DNA of 64,000 bases from JAGVSR01 sp963750715 (lineage in GTDB: Bacteria; Pseudomonadota; Alphaproteobacteria; Rhizobiales; Hyphomicrobiaceae): NCBI GenBank assembly GCA_963750715.1, contig CAVVRP010000012.1, positions 372,001 through 436,000 of the forward strand, read 5' to 3'. Numbering within the stretch: position 1 is the first letter of the stretch; every line of letters begins with the position of its first letter. The translations under genes were made by a program, and so were the position numbers. The notes under the pieces are model-generated. The model did no database searches. It had not been told where the DNA came from and saw only the letters and a program-made list of their open reading frames with translations. Below are positions 39,873 to 49,904 of this stretch, piece after piece.

Positions 39873-40091
39873 TTAGAGCTGGCGACCCTTTGCGAAGGCA
39901 TCGACGTCGCGTTGCGCCTGCGACTTTTCGAGCCTCTACTTGGATTGCACCAACGCGACCAAGTCATCTTTATTCTTGACGGCTGCGATGTCGGGGGCGC
40001 TAAACTTATCCTACTTCTGGCCGATCTCGCTGCGCATGCCACTAGAAGCGACCTGGGACGAGGCGATATTGGGTTAAGCATTGGCGGTCAG
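39873..40091 (-). pseudogene. Degenerate CsbD-like stress protein gene
   Basis: Read on the minus strand from a CTG after AGGAGAG, the frame gives a CsbD-type small protein with internal TAA and two TAG stops. Visible parts are DKFSAPDIAAVKNKDDLV, RLEKSQAQRDVDAFAKGRQL and the GMRSEIGQK segment. TAG replaces an expected Trp and a Tyr. The start codon seems changed as well. A decayed copy. Confidence 0.5.
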
Positions 40092-40786
40092 GAAACTCTC
40101 CTAAGAAATTAAGTGAAGCAATAAGTTTGAATTATAATCACTCAAACCGCAAAATTATAAGATGCCCCAATAGCGGCTTAATTGTGTGAAATACATACCT
40201 ATTTCTGATGTTACTATTCTATATTTCGCTTGCAAAGACCAATTTGCATTTTTTATAACAACGGCATTATTATTGCCGCTTATCTTGTGCCGAATATCAA
40301 GCAACGACCTGCAATTGCACTTCCATGGCTCAACTTGGTGCCAGCCGGGCGCCGGTTGCGCCACCTTGGGTCCGTAGGTAAGGGATCAGTCGTCGGCCGC
40401 AAGATTTCCACCTGTGAACCTGCGGTAAGAACTGAGGCAAGGTGACAAATTCGACATGCGCCTTGTGCGATGGTTCTGTCGTTCCTAGGTATTAAGGACA
40501 GGCCCACGGATGTTGTGTTTCCGCTAGCCGTCAAGGAGACTAGTCAAGTGGCCTGTCTGACAGTTTGGACGTTTAAAGCGATCGGGTTCTGGCTCGATCC
40601 CATGGTCTTGTTATCGACCGCCAGCAATCTAGCTGTGACTGCTAACATCTAAGCATGGCCGCCTTTGATGACAGCCACGGGCGGCCCGTTGGCGAATGCA
40701 TTCGGCTTGGGTGAGCCCTCAACCGCAAAGGTCGCTCGGCCGCGCACAACCCCCAATCACCTGCGATAAACTTATAGAGGAGCGAC
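40092..40786. other. A/T-rich gene-poor region
   Basis: About 700 bases, much richer in A and T than the core chromosome between 40,090 and 40,280. No gene is recognised. A GACAGGCC/GGCCTGTC inverted pair occurs near 40,500. Composition suggests foreign or decaying DNA. Confidence 0.45.
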
Positions 40787-41026
40787 ATGCTCATGAAAAT
40801 TAATAGAGGCCGATGGATGCGCAAGGATGACAGGGCCACCGCCTCGTTTGCTGGCCGCCCCAAGGACTCGCTATCAAAATCACGCCCAGCCAATGCCAAA
40901 CGAGATTATGAGCACTATCTGGTACTCGCTAACTGCTCAGCAGCGACTGGAGATGCTATCGAGTCCGAGAACTATTATCAGCACGCCGAACATTATTTTA
41001 GGCTGATGAGGGAAACGGCCGCTTGA
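40787..41026 (+). CDS. Short DUF4167-like protein
   Basis: 79 residues. The C-terminal half, NAKRDYEHYLVLANCS to SENYYQHAEHYFRLM, is the DUF4167 helical motif found in alphaproteobacterial proteins. The usual basic N-terminus is shortened and the long disordered tail is absent. A GAGGAG site precedes the ATG by six bases. DUF4167 function is unknown; an RNA-binding role has been guessed from its basic tails. Confidence 0.6.
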   Translation: MLMKINRGRWMRKDDRATASFAGRPKDSLSKSRPANAKRDYEHYLVLANCSAATGDAIESENYYQHAEHYFRLMRETAA

Positions 41027-41170
41027 GTTTGAGGGCGGTTTGAAGTGCGTGCGTACCTGACCCAATATTGCGGAAAGCAAATGAACTCTGACGACGGACA
41101 GGCCGGGGACACTCGACTTCCGGCAGAAATGCGTCGCTCAGCACGTGGCTAAACAGCTTGCCGATGCCTG

Positions 41171-41560
41171 TCACAGCGTTCCCAACGCGACCTCCAGCGT
41201 GACCAAGTCCTGTTCGCGGTCTAGCACCATGAACGAATGCTTGACAACGCCCCATGGCTCCATAGCCTTGAGAATTGCGTCCTTGTCGAGCGTGCCGCAG
41301 GTGTAGAAATCGAGCTGCACCAGTGCCGGGTTGGTCTCGTCCCAAATGTGGATAGCGACGTGTGACGTCTCGATGATGGCAACGCCGGTGAGCCCACGGT
41401 TGCCGGTCTTTTCAACATAAGCGACGTGTGGCCCGGACAGGATGATCATGCCCTGGCCTTTGATGAGCATCGTCATCCAGTCCACAAGGTATTCACGGCC
41501 AATGCCCAGCGGTGGGTTGTTGACTTCGAAACGACCGATGAAGTGGTGGTGTTTGATCAT
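41171..41560 (-). CDS. S-adenosylmethionine decarboxylase-like protein
   Basis: 129 residues, the size of bacterial SpeD class 1b. The pyruvoyl-forming Ser is Ser66 in ETSHVAIHIW, His71 is the second conserved residue, and Cys88 lies in LDFYTCGT. The enzyme self-cleaves and makes decarboxylated S-adenosylmethionine for spermidine. The start at 41560 has GAGG six bases upstream. It is not next to speE, so its role here is open; small SpeD homologues also occur on phages and can decarboxylate ornithine or arginine. Confidence 0.75.
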   Translation of the reverse strand: MIKHHHFIGRFEVNNPPLGIGREYLVDWMTMLIKGQGMIILSGPHVAYVEKTGNRGLTGVAIIETSHVAIHIWDETNPALVQLDFYTCGTLDKDAILKAMEPWGVVKHSFMVLDREQDLVTLEVALGTL

Positions 41561-42474
41561 GGCTATCCTCATTAAGTTGATGGGCTGCATTGGAGCCCGG
41601 AGCGAACGTCTTGGCGGGCTTGTCACGCGCAAGGCCGGACACACCCGGCAACACCAGAGTTCCTCTGGTCTCATCCTGCTTGAGGCGACCGCGTCCCCCG
41701 CCGCAGAGACTGTGCGGCTCAGGATGTGATTGCGTAGCAGCACATCGGCGACCGACAGCACCGGAGTATTCAGACGAACCGGAGTGGCAGCGGCTTGGGC
41801 TCGGGATGGTTGAGTAGAACATAAGCGCTCATGGGGAACGGCACTAGGGCTTCCTAGGCGCGCCTAGCGGAAGGTCGGTCAGTGGCCCGATCATGGATCC
41901 AGCTCCGGTGCGCATATCGACACTTCAATACATGAACGCCAGGCTAACGCGACGAGGTTCGAGGTGGTTAGAGAGTTTCCGCCCCCCGTATCAGGAGCCA
42001 CTCGCTCAAATTAGTTGGGAGACTTGCTTGATGGGCTTGGTGGGGGCGCTAACTCGCGCAGTTCTTTGCCACGCTACCAAGACCAATTGCGGGCCGTCGC
42101 GATAGTCCGCTGCCGGGCATGCAGCTGTCGGCCGCGGCTTGTGTGACGACTACTGATGCATAGAATATCTCGCCGTCGACACGGCCTCCGCCTGCCCACA
42201 GCGTAGTGCATCGGAATTTTGGTCAGATGTTCGCCGATATCGGAGTCGATTTAGAGAATTGGCGCACAAGTCAAACGCTTGGCATCGCCCCGCAACGTCG
42301 GACAATGCAATTTCCAGCCGCGAGCCAGATCGAACTTCCGACCGCGTAACAATCTCGGCAAAATGCGCGGAATGGTAGCCACAATTCACGCAAATCGAGA
42401 CCATTCGAGATTCTAACCACAGGAAGGAAGGCCCCCTTTTTGCGAGCCTTCCTTCTGTAAGTTCAGCAGACGAT
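41561..42474. other. Gene-poor region
   Basis: About 900 bases. Frames here are short or lack ribosome sites. An AAGGAAGGC stem-loop at about 42421-42452 lies just downstream of the csbD stop on the minus strand and may be its terminator. Otherwise nothing recognised. Confidence 0.4.
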
Positions 42475-42672
42475 TCAAAGCCCCTTCGACCACTGTTTAA
42501 TCTCGGCCTTGGCTTTGTCTTTAGCATAACCGCAGCGCTGCTGCAGGAGACCCTCGAGCTGCTCGCGCTTGCCATTGATTCTGGCGAGGTCGTCATCCGT
42601 GAGCTGACCCCATTTCTATTTGAACTTGCCGCTAAACTGCTTCCAGTCGCCTTCGATGCGATCCCAGTTCAT
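42475..42672 (-). pseudogene. CsbD family stress protein gene with amber stop
   Basis: Read on the minus strand from ATG at 42672, the frame gives a typical CsbD protein (MNWDRIEGDWKQFSGK, then WGQLTDDDLARINGKREQLE and a final AEIKQWSKGL), except that codon 19 is TAG. Expected there is Glu or Gln. CsbD proteins are small general-stress proteins. One base change would restore it. Confidence 0.75.
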
Positions 42673-43110
42673 GGTCGAACCTTTTAGTGTTACCATCTGT
42701 ATAAAGCCATGACAGTTATTGGACATCGATCAGCACGTCTTTGCCGCATGAATACTGGAGTTCGTGGCGCCGCCGGCAATGACCGAAGACGCGGACGGTC
42801 TCGACACGAAGTGGCTTTCGCATTGTTCCGGGAGCACCCGTCGACGCAGATTGAGACTGGTACCGTCCCGCTCCGAGAAGCGCGAACTGCTAAGCGCGTT
42901 ACTGTTGCGAGATCTCCCACCAATTTTGCGTCGCTGCATGTCGGGCGGCCCTCTGAGCAGACGCTCCGACACATGCTCCCGACGAGGCACAACGTCTTGT
43001 CGGAAACCCCCTGACCAAGTAACAGGTGGCGGTCGATTTGGTGCCAATCCGGTGCCAATTCCACCAATTCGCAGAGGGAATAGAACGTAACCGATTGATT
43101 TAATTGGTGT
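42673..43110. other. Region before the tRNA
   Basis: 440 bases. Long frames on the minus strand cross the tRNA and are shadows. A direct GGTGCCAAT repeat lies about 70 bases before the tRNA (near 43040). No gene recognised. Confidence 0.45.
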
Positions 43111-43200
43111 GGATGGGTGGCCGAGTGGTTGATGGCACCGGTCTTGAAAACCGGCGTGGGCGCAAGTTCACCGGGGGTTCGAATCCCTCCCCATCCGCCA
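43111..43200 (+). tRNA. tRNA-Ser (anticodon UGA)
   Basis: A 90-base class II tRNA with CCA encoded. Acceptor stem GGATGGG/CCCATCC, anticodon stem CCGGT/ACCGG with loop CTTGAAA giving anticodon TGA at 43145-43147, a long variable arm, and T loop TTCGAAT. It reads UCA. The 3' end of such tRNAs is a common integration site, and a decayed integrase follows. Confidence 0.97.
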
Positions 43201-43379
43201 TCGCATTCGCCGCTGCCATCCGCCGCAAAGGGTGACGAAACGTGGGATGGCACAAAGCGGGGGAAGTGGACGGCACGACGGCAACCGTTGTGGCAATCAA
43301 GCGAGGGCCGGAGCACGCGGGCTCACAGCCACATTTGTTCGGCAAGTCACGAAGCCCGGCCGCTATGGCGATGGGAGCG

Positions 43380-44467
43380 GGCTCTATTCTTATTGTTGAT
43401 CCGTCTGGCGCGTCGCGCTGGGGCTGCGTGTCCAGGCGGCGGCAAGCGGCGCGCATCCGGTTTGGGGGGCGCGAAGTCGTCGCGTTCGCCGAAGCCGGCG
43501 ACCTGGCGCGACGAGATCAGGCGCAAGGCCAAGGCGGGACACGATCCCGTTGCCGCCCGCCGGGCCGAGCGCGCACGGAACGCCGACATTCGAGGCGATG
43601 GCCTGGACGCACGCTCACCGCCGGCTCGGGACATGGCGCGACACGGGAAGCATACGCCCAACGGATATCGACCTGGAGAAGCCACGCCTTCCGGTGATCG
43701 GAGCGTTGCCGTCAACCGCGTCCAAAGCGGCGACGTGCTGTAAAGTGCTCTTGCCGACATGTGGACGCGGCGAAACCGGAGACGGCGCGGCGTGTCTTGC
43801 AGCGCCTCGGCAATGTTCTCGACCATGCAACCGCTGCCGGGCATCGTAGCGGCGAGAACCCGTGCCGCGATGGCGGCCATCGGCTTGCCGAAGCAAGGGC
43901 ACACCGTCGGGCACTTCTCCGCCCTGCCCTATGCTGACTTGCCCGGCTTCATCGTCAAGCTACGCGCCGCCCACAGTGCCGAGACGATCCGGCTGGCGCT
44001 CGAATTCTCCGATCTTGACCGCAGCACGGTCCGGCGAAGTGCGGGGCGCGACCAGGGATGAATTCGACCTCACGGCCATGCTGTGGACCATCCGGCCCAG
44101 CGCATGAAGGCCGAACGCGAGCACGTCGTTCCGCCTTCAGCGACCATCGAGATCGTCGAAGCGGCCCGGAAACTCGCGCCGGATAGCGCCTTGCCGTTCC
44201 GTCCGGCGCACCAACGGCAAGCCGCTCTCGGACATGGCTTTGACGATGGCGCTGCGCCGGCTCAAGACCGACGCGACCGCGCACGGCTTCCGCAGCACGT
44301 TCCGGGATTGGGTCTCGGAGGAAACCGAATTCGGCCAAGTCGTCGAGATGGCCTTGGCGCACGCCATCGGCAGCAAGGTCGAGGCCGCCTACCGGCGCGG
44401 CAAGCTCCTAGAGAAGCGCCGCGAACTCATGAACGCATGGGAAGTACGCAATGGACTGCGTAGGTAA
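43380..44467 (+). pseudogene. Decayed P4-type tyrosine integrase
   Basis: Pieces of a P4/CP4-family integrase lie in order in different frames: the N-terminal DUF4102-like part (ILIVDPSGA), the KAKAGHDPVAARRAE segment, LPYADLPGFIVKLRAA in the core domain, and the catalytic C-terminus with HGFRSTFRDW and EAAYRRGKLLEKRREL. Frame changes of both signs and lost codons show real decay. Its position just after the tRNA-Ser marks an old genomic-island insertion. Not functional. Confidence 0.8.
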
Positions 44468-44710
44468 ATACGAGTACATGCCTGACGAAAGCTGGAAGGG
44501 CTCCGGTACCTGCACTTGAGACTTCAAAGAGTGGCGACAACATAACTCACACATGGGAGGAGGGTTCGCACCTCAAGGAATACCCGTACAAGTACTAGCG
44601 GCGGCACCGGCAAATACCAGGGCGCCAGTGGCGGCGGCACGTACACGTACGACAATCTGACGGACACCCTCTCCGGCGGCAGGTTCAAAGGCAAGATGGA
44701 ACTGCCCTGA
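44457..44710 (+). pseudogene. Truncated copy of a secreted beta-rich protein
   Basis: The frame GKYEYMPDESWKGSGT followed by a stop, then THTWEEGSHLKEYPYKY and GGRFKGKMELP in other frames, matches the C-terminal half of the intact gene at 51079-51564. Both copies sit at the edges of the cyclase-recombinase block and point in opposite directions. The 5' part is absent, fused directly to the integrase remnant. Confidence 0.7.
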
Positions 44711-44793
44711 GAGCGCTGACACCGTTGATGGCCAACAGCGGCTGCAACCCACATCTTATGGCTGCGGAAAGCGGAGACTCGAGTGAGGATCTC

Positions 44794-47700
44794 ATGCGCT
44801 GCCCCACCTGCGGCCACGCGATTCCCGAGCGCGCGAAGTTCTGCAACGAGTGCGGCGCCGCGGTCGCGCCCCGCTGCGCGAGCTGCGGAGCGGAGCTGGC
44901 ACGCGGCCGCGAAGTTCTGCGCGGAGTGCGGCGCGAAGGTCGCGGGCGCGGCCCGGGAAGTGCCTGAAAAGGAACGTCCCCTTCGTGACGTTCGTGCGTA
45001 CACGCCGAAGCACCTCGCCGACCGGATCCTCCAGTCCCGCTCGGCGCTCGAAGGCGAGCGCAAGCAGGTCACGGTGCTCTTCGCCGACGTGAAGGGCTCG
45101 ATGGAGCTGGCCGAGCAGCTCGGCGCCGAGGACCTGGCACGTCGTGCTCGATCAGTTCTTCGAGATCCTCAGCGACGGCGTGCACCGCTTCGAGGGCACC
45201 GTCAACCAGTACACCGGCGACGGCATCATGGCGCTGTTCGGCGCGCCGATCGCGCACGAGGATCACGCGCAGCGCGCCTGCTTCGCGGCGCTGCGCGCTG
45301 CGCGACGCGCTGCGCGAGTTCGCGCGCGACGTGAAGCGCCGCCACGGCCTCGACTTCGCGACGCGCATCGGCCTCAACTCGGGCGAGGTCGTGGTCGGCA
45401 AGATCGGCGACGACCTGCGCATGGACTACACGGCGCAGGGGCACACGGTCGGCCTCGCGCAGCGCATGGAGGCGCTCGCCTCGGGCGGCAGCATCTACCT
45501 CTCCGAGCACACCGCGAAGCTCGCGCAGCTCTACTTCGCGCTCGACGACCTCGGCGAGTTCACGCTGAAGGGCGTCGCCGAGCCGATGCACGTCTACGAG
45601 CTCACGGGCGTCGGCGCGCGCGCGCACGCGCTTCGACCTCTCGCGCGCACGCGGCCTGGTGCGCTTCGTCGGCCGCGACGCGGAGATGCGCACGCTCGAG
45701 GCCGCGCTCGAGCGCACGCGGCGCGGCGAGGGCCAGGTGCTCGGCGTCGTCGCCGACGCCGGCACCGGCAAGAGCCGGCTCTGCTTCGAGTTCGCCGAGC
45801 GCTGCCGCGCCGCAGGGCTTGCGCGTGATGGAGGGCCGCTGCGTCGCGCACGGCAAGAACCTGCCGCTGCTACCGGTGCTCGAGCTGATGCCGCGCCTAC
45901 TTCGGCATCGAGGAGGGCGACGGCGAGCGCGCTGGTGCGCGAGAAGATCGCCGGGCGCCTGCTGCTGCTCGACGAGCGCTTCCGCGACGAGCTGCCCATC
46001 CTGTTCGAGTTCCTTGGCGTCGCCGGATCCCGCGCGCCCCGCGCCACCGCTGCCGCCCGAGGCGCGCCAGCGACGCCTGTTCGCGGTGCTGCGGCGCCTG
46101 ATGCAGGCGGGCGGCGCGACGGGCCAGAACATCGGCCTGATCTTCTTCGAGGATCTCCACTGGATCGACGCCGCGAGCGAGGCGTGGCTGGCGGAGATGG
46201 TGAACGCGGCGCTCGGCGGCACGGACGCTGCTGCTGCTGAACTTCCGCCCTGAGTACCGCGCCGACTGGATGCAGCGCGCGCACTACCAGCAGCTCGCGC
46301 TCGCGCCGCTCGACGGTCGAGGCGATCGGGGAGCTGATCGGGGATCTGCTCGGCACGCACCCGAGCACCGACGGCCTCGCGCGGCGCATCCACGCGCACA
46401 CCGGCGGCAACCCCTTCTTCGCCGAGGAAGTGGTGCAGACGCTGATCGAGTCGGGCCAGCTCGAGGGCGTACGCGGTGCTTACCGCCTGGCGGGACGGGG
46501 AGCGCGCCTCGACGTGCCGGCCACCGTGCAGGCTCTGCTCGCGGCGCGCATCGACCGGCTGCCCGAGCGCGAGAAGCGCGTGCTCCAGAGCGCGGCCGTG
46601 ATCGGCAAGGAGTTCGCCGAGCCGCTGCTCGCGGCGGTGGCCGGCCTGCCCGACGCGCGAACTGGCCGAGGCGCTCGTGCGGCTGCGGAGCGGCGAGTTC
46701 GTGCACGAACGCTCGCTCTACCCGATCGCCGAGTACAGCTTCAAGCACCCGCTCACGCAGGCCGTCGCGCAGGAGTCGCTGCTCGGCGAGCAGCGGCGCG
46801 AACTCCACGCAGTTTTGGCGCGGGCGATCGAAGCCGCCGGCGGCGATCTCGACGAGCAGGCCGCGCTGCTCGCGCACCACTGGGAGCAGGCCGGAGAAGC
46901 AGAGCCCGCCGCGCAATGGCATCGGCGCGCAGCCGAGTGGATCGCCGGCAGCAACTCCGTCGAAGCTGACCGGCACTGGCGCCGCGTGCGCGAGCTGGCC
47001 GACCAGATCTCAGATCCCACGCTCGCGATCGAGCTCGGCGGGCGCTCGCGCGTGATGATCCTCGAGTACGCCTGGCGGCGCGGCGTCTCGCAGTCCGAGG
47101 CGGACGAGCTGCTGCGAGAGGGCGAGGTCTGGGCCCAGCGACACGAGGATCCGCGCGCGCGCGCGCGGCTCTACAACGCGTACGCGACCGTCCTCTCGGT
47201 CGGCCTCGGCCAGCTCGCGCGCTCGCGCGAGATCGGTGAGGAGGGCTGGCGCCTCGCCCAGGACGCGGGCGACGAGCCGCTCTCCATGAGCCTGGAGCTG
47301 CGCCTCGGCCTCGCGAACGCCTGGGCCGGCGACCTTCGCTCGGCACGCCGGTGGTTCGAGCTGACCAATGCCCATGCGCCCGCCGTGGGGGCGGCCGCGT
47401 CGGCCATGGTCGGCTACGACGTTTCTGCCGTCGGGATCGGCTACGCCGGTGTCGTGGCCATGCACGAGGGTTGCTTCGAGGAGGCGATGCGCTGCTTCGC
47501 GCAGTCGCTCGAGCAGGCGCGCGCGCGCCGAGCGATCGAGGTCCAGGGCTGGATCCTCGGCTCTGAGTCCCAACTCTGGATCGATCGAGGCGACCTCTCG
47601 CGAGCAGAGCGGCTGGCGCGTGAGAGCCTGGAGATCGCCGAGCGCATCGAGAGCCCGCTCTCGCGGAGCGAAGCCACGGTCAGTCTGTTTCGCGTTTTGG

Positions 47701-48191
47701 CACAGAAGGGCGACCTCGATGCCGCCATCGCATTGGCTGCGCCGTGGGCCGAAGACCCAGGCAACTACATGACGAGACCCTTCAGGATGAGCGCGCTGGC
47801 GGGCATCCGCCATGCGCGCGGGGAGTTCAGCGAGGCGCGGCGCCTGGCGAGCGAAGCACAGCGCCTGGGGGAAACGGATGAGTCCATTCTCGGCCGCGTC
47901 TCGCCGCTGGTGGCGCTCGCTCGCATCCAGCTGAGCGATGCCCAGCCCGAGGCGGCCGCCACCTGCATCGAGCGCGCGGAGCAGACGGTGCGCGCGGCCA
48001 ACTACCGACTGCTCCTGCCGGAGATCCTGGAACTGCGCGCCGAGCTGGCGCAGCAGCGCGGCGATGCGCCGGGCCGGGAGCAGGCGCTGCGCGAGGCGCT
48101 GCAGCTGTACAGAGAGATGGGCGCCATTGGGCACGCCGAACGGATTGCGCGGGAGACCCGCGCGGGGGTCCCTGAGACACTTCACCCATGA
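44794..48191 (+). CDS. Class III adenylate cyclase with zinc ribbons, AAA ATPase and TPR tail; eleven +1 frameshifts
   Basis: Reconstructed protein of 1,128 residues. N-terminal double zinc ribbon (MRCPTCGHAIPERAKFC, then FCAECGAK); a class III cyclase domain with VLFADVKGSM and YTGDGIMALFG (metal-binding Asp residues) and the MDYTAQG loop; a P-loop ATPase (VVADAGTGKSRL) of the MalT/NACHT-like kind; then TPR-like helical repeats to the end. Such proteins likely make cAMP or cGMP in response to a ligand. As written, single extra bases break the frame near 44908, 45134, 45297, 45625, 45815, 45897, 45931, 46025, 46224, 46315 and 46658. The last 1.5 kb (46677-48191) is one clean frame. Composition is much richer in GCG and CGC codons than neighbouring genes, pointing to a distant donor. 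I cannot tell whether the shifts are real. Confidence 0.72.
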
Positions 48192-48388
48192 GTTATTGCA
48201 CACCCGGCGAAGTGCCTGAACGCCTTGTAGGGGTTTCCGGTAGTGAAATTGCCGAGCGCAAGCGTGCCGACTGGGGCAAGTTGATCGAATGCCCAATCGA
48301 CAAGGCGGACCATTAGCTTGGTCTCGAGATAGTCGATGAGGCCCATGGTGTAGAAGAGGTCCTGCTGGGGGATGGCGCTCAGAACCAA
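48182..48388 (-). pseudogene. Fragment of a methyltransferase-like gene (copy 1)
   Basis: Minus-strand frame with QQDLFYTMGLIDYLE, RLVDWAFDQLAPVGTLALGNF and a frayed end. It matches the core of the better preserved copy at 49062-49600. The N-terminal cofactor site is missing. Overlaps the end of the cyclase gene. Confidence 0.55.
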
Positions 48389-48591
48389 GTTGTGATGCCG
48401 ACCGAGAAAAGGTCGAAGCTCACGAGGCCCGGGTTCGGGGAGCCCACCTTCTGGAGCGCGTACAGTTCTATTGGGACGATTGGAAGATCACGGCGCACAC
48501 GCTCGAGGGGCCGCTTTACTGCTTCGAAGTCGTGCTGCGTTCCGGGAGCCAGCAAAATACTCGATTACTATGTCAAGGGCGCAGGCGCCAC

Positions 48592-48693
48592 GACAGCGCG
48601 CCATAGGGCGAGAGCCTGTAGTCGCCCGAGAAGTAGCCGTCGCTGCGGTTGTCGGCGAGCGGCTCGCCCACCACCAACGCCTGCTTGTAGGGC
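48592..48693 (-). pseudogene. Possible C-terminal scrap of an outer-membrane protein
   Basis: A frame ending DGYFSGDYRLSPYGALSWRL then TGA looks like the last beta strands of a DUF3570-type outer-membrane protein. DUF3570 genes are usual neighbours of apbE, and an apbE scrap lies next to it. Short, so uncertain. Confidence 0.3.
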
Positions 48694-48718
48694 ATCCGCC
48701 ATCCCCGGAATCGAAGTG

Positions 48719-48985
48719 GCGCCATCGCGAGCGTCGCCCCTCTACGCCGGCAGCGTCGCCACCAGCGGCGACTACGAGCGCTGCATGCTAGGCGACGGCA
48801 AGCGCTATGCCCACATCCTCGCCCCGAAGACCAGCTGGCCCGTCGAGGGACTCGCGAGCGTCAGCGTCGCCGCCAGCCACTGCCTGATCGCGGGCACGGC
48901 CTCCACGATCGCTATACGGAAGGGCCGGCGCGGGGGATCCGCGTGGCTCGACCAGCTCGGGTTGCCGAGCCTGCGCGGCGATACG
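48719..48985 (+). pseudogene. Fragment of apbE (FAD:protein FMN transferase)
   Basis: Frame with VATSGDYERCM, YAHILAPKTSWPVEGLASVSV and GTASTIAIRKG, the signature of the ApbE C-terminal half. The N-terminal FAD-binding half is absent. ApbE attaches FMN to Thr of redox subunits. Not functional as written. Confidence 0.6.
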
Positions 48986-49061
48986 GCCGGAATCGACTCG
49001 GGCTCGCTCGCGCGCGACTCGCGGCCGGCCGAGGCACGCCGCTCCGCGGGGTCGTCCGACC

Positions 49062-49600
49062 TCAGCGGCGAATCCCCTCCGCGAAGAGATTATTCTGCTG
49101 CTCCTCGAAGAGGATGCGACTGCACGGCTCGCCGAAGCGCGACGCGGCGAAGAGGCGGTTCATGTCCTCCTCGTCGCGGTAGATCAGGGGCCAGTCGAAT
49201 ACGTGGTCCATGATGGCCCGCGCGGGGTTCCGCGGGTGAAAATTTCCGAGGATCACGCGTCCACTAGGGACGAGAAGCTCATGGACAAAGTCGAGGAGTC
49301 GCACGACGAAACGGTCGTCGAAGTAGTCGATGAGCCCGACGCTGTAGACGAGGTGCTGCGGCGGAATCTCGAGCCGGCGGCGTCCCATGGCCAGATAGAT
49401 CAGATTCGAGTTGTGGAGCTCGACCTGGCGGCGAAGCTTGTGCTGGGCCAGGCGGTCGGCAACGAACGAGAGCGCCTGCAGATCGATGTCGACGAGGTTC
49501 GCCTCCAGCTGATCGGGTTTCTCGACGGCCGCGAAGGCGTCGAATACTTCCGCAGCCGGGCCTGAAGCCAGCGTCGTGATGCGAGTCGTCTCGGAACTGA
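49062..49600 (-). pseudogene. Truncated SAM-dependent methyltransferase-like gene (copy 2)
   Basis: Minus-strand open frame with a motif-I-like RITTLASGPAAEVFDAF, acidic motif NLVDIDLQALSFV, then YSVGLIDYFDD, LLDFVHELLVPSGRVILGNFH and WPLIYRDEEDMNRLF. This pattern is known to me from methyltransferase domains attached to cyclic-nucleotide-binding N-termini (extracellular-factor-type biosynthesis proteins). No start codon or N-terminal domain survives, and the open frame upstream of 49600 is not conserved. The nearby cyclase suggests the two once formed a signalling pair. I am not sure of the enzyme class. Confidence 0.6.
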
Positions 49601-49876
49601 GCCAGCCGACAGCGGTGAAGCCCCCGGCACGCGCCCGCCCAACTTGGCGGACGCGATACCGTCAAAACCGGAACCGACCTCCTAGCCATTACTACATCAT
49701 CGACCCGCCCGACTTCGGGACGCGGGGGGAGTGGAAAGCCATAATCGCCGACCTCAAGGTTCACCTCGTCGACGACCGCGGCACGCCCCAATTGACGGAC
49801 GAGGCCGCGACGAGATCCTCGCTTGATCAGGCACTGGCAAATTCCGCCTTGACGAGAGAACAAACAAAGCTCATAC

Positions 49877-49904
49877 TATTCCGATAATAGCTCTTATCGG
49901 AATG
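49877..49904. other. dif-like 11-6-11 recombination site
   Basis: Perfect inverted repeat ATTCCGATAA ... TTATCGGAAT around a 6-base centre TAGCTC. Inner ends ATAA and TTAT flank a 6-base spacer, the layout of Xer/dif and pdif sites. It lies at the 5' end of a tyrosine recombinase gene. A role as its recombination core is inferred from symmetry and position. Confidence 0.5.

Noticed and set aside
42690..43316. Minus-strand protein across the tRNA
   Set aside because: It reads through tRNA-Ser, a common false gene.
44794..46660. Programmed +1 ribosomal frameshifting in the cyclase
   Set aside because: Eleven separate slippery sites in one gene is not credible biology, and the sites share no common motif beyond G/C context.
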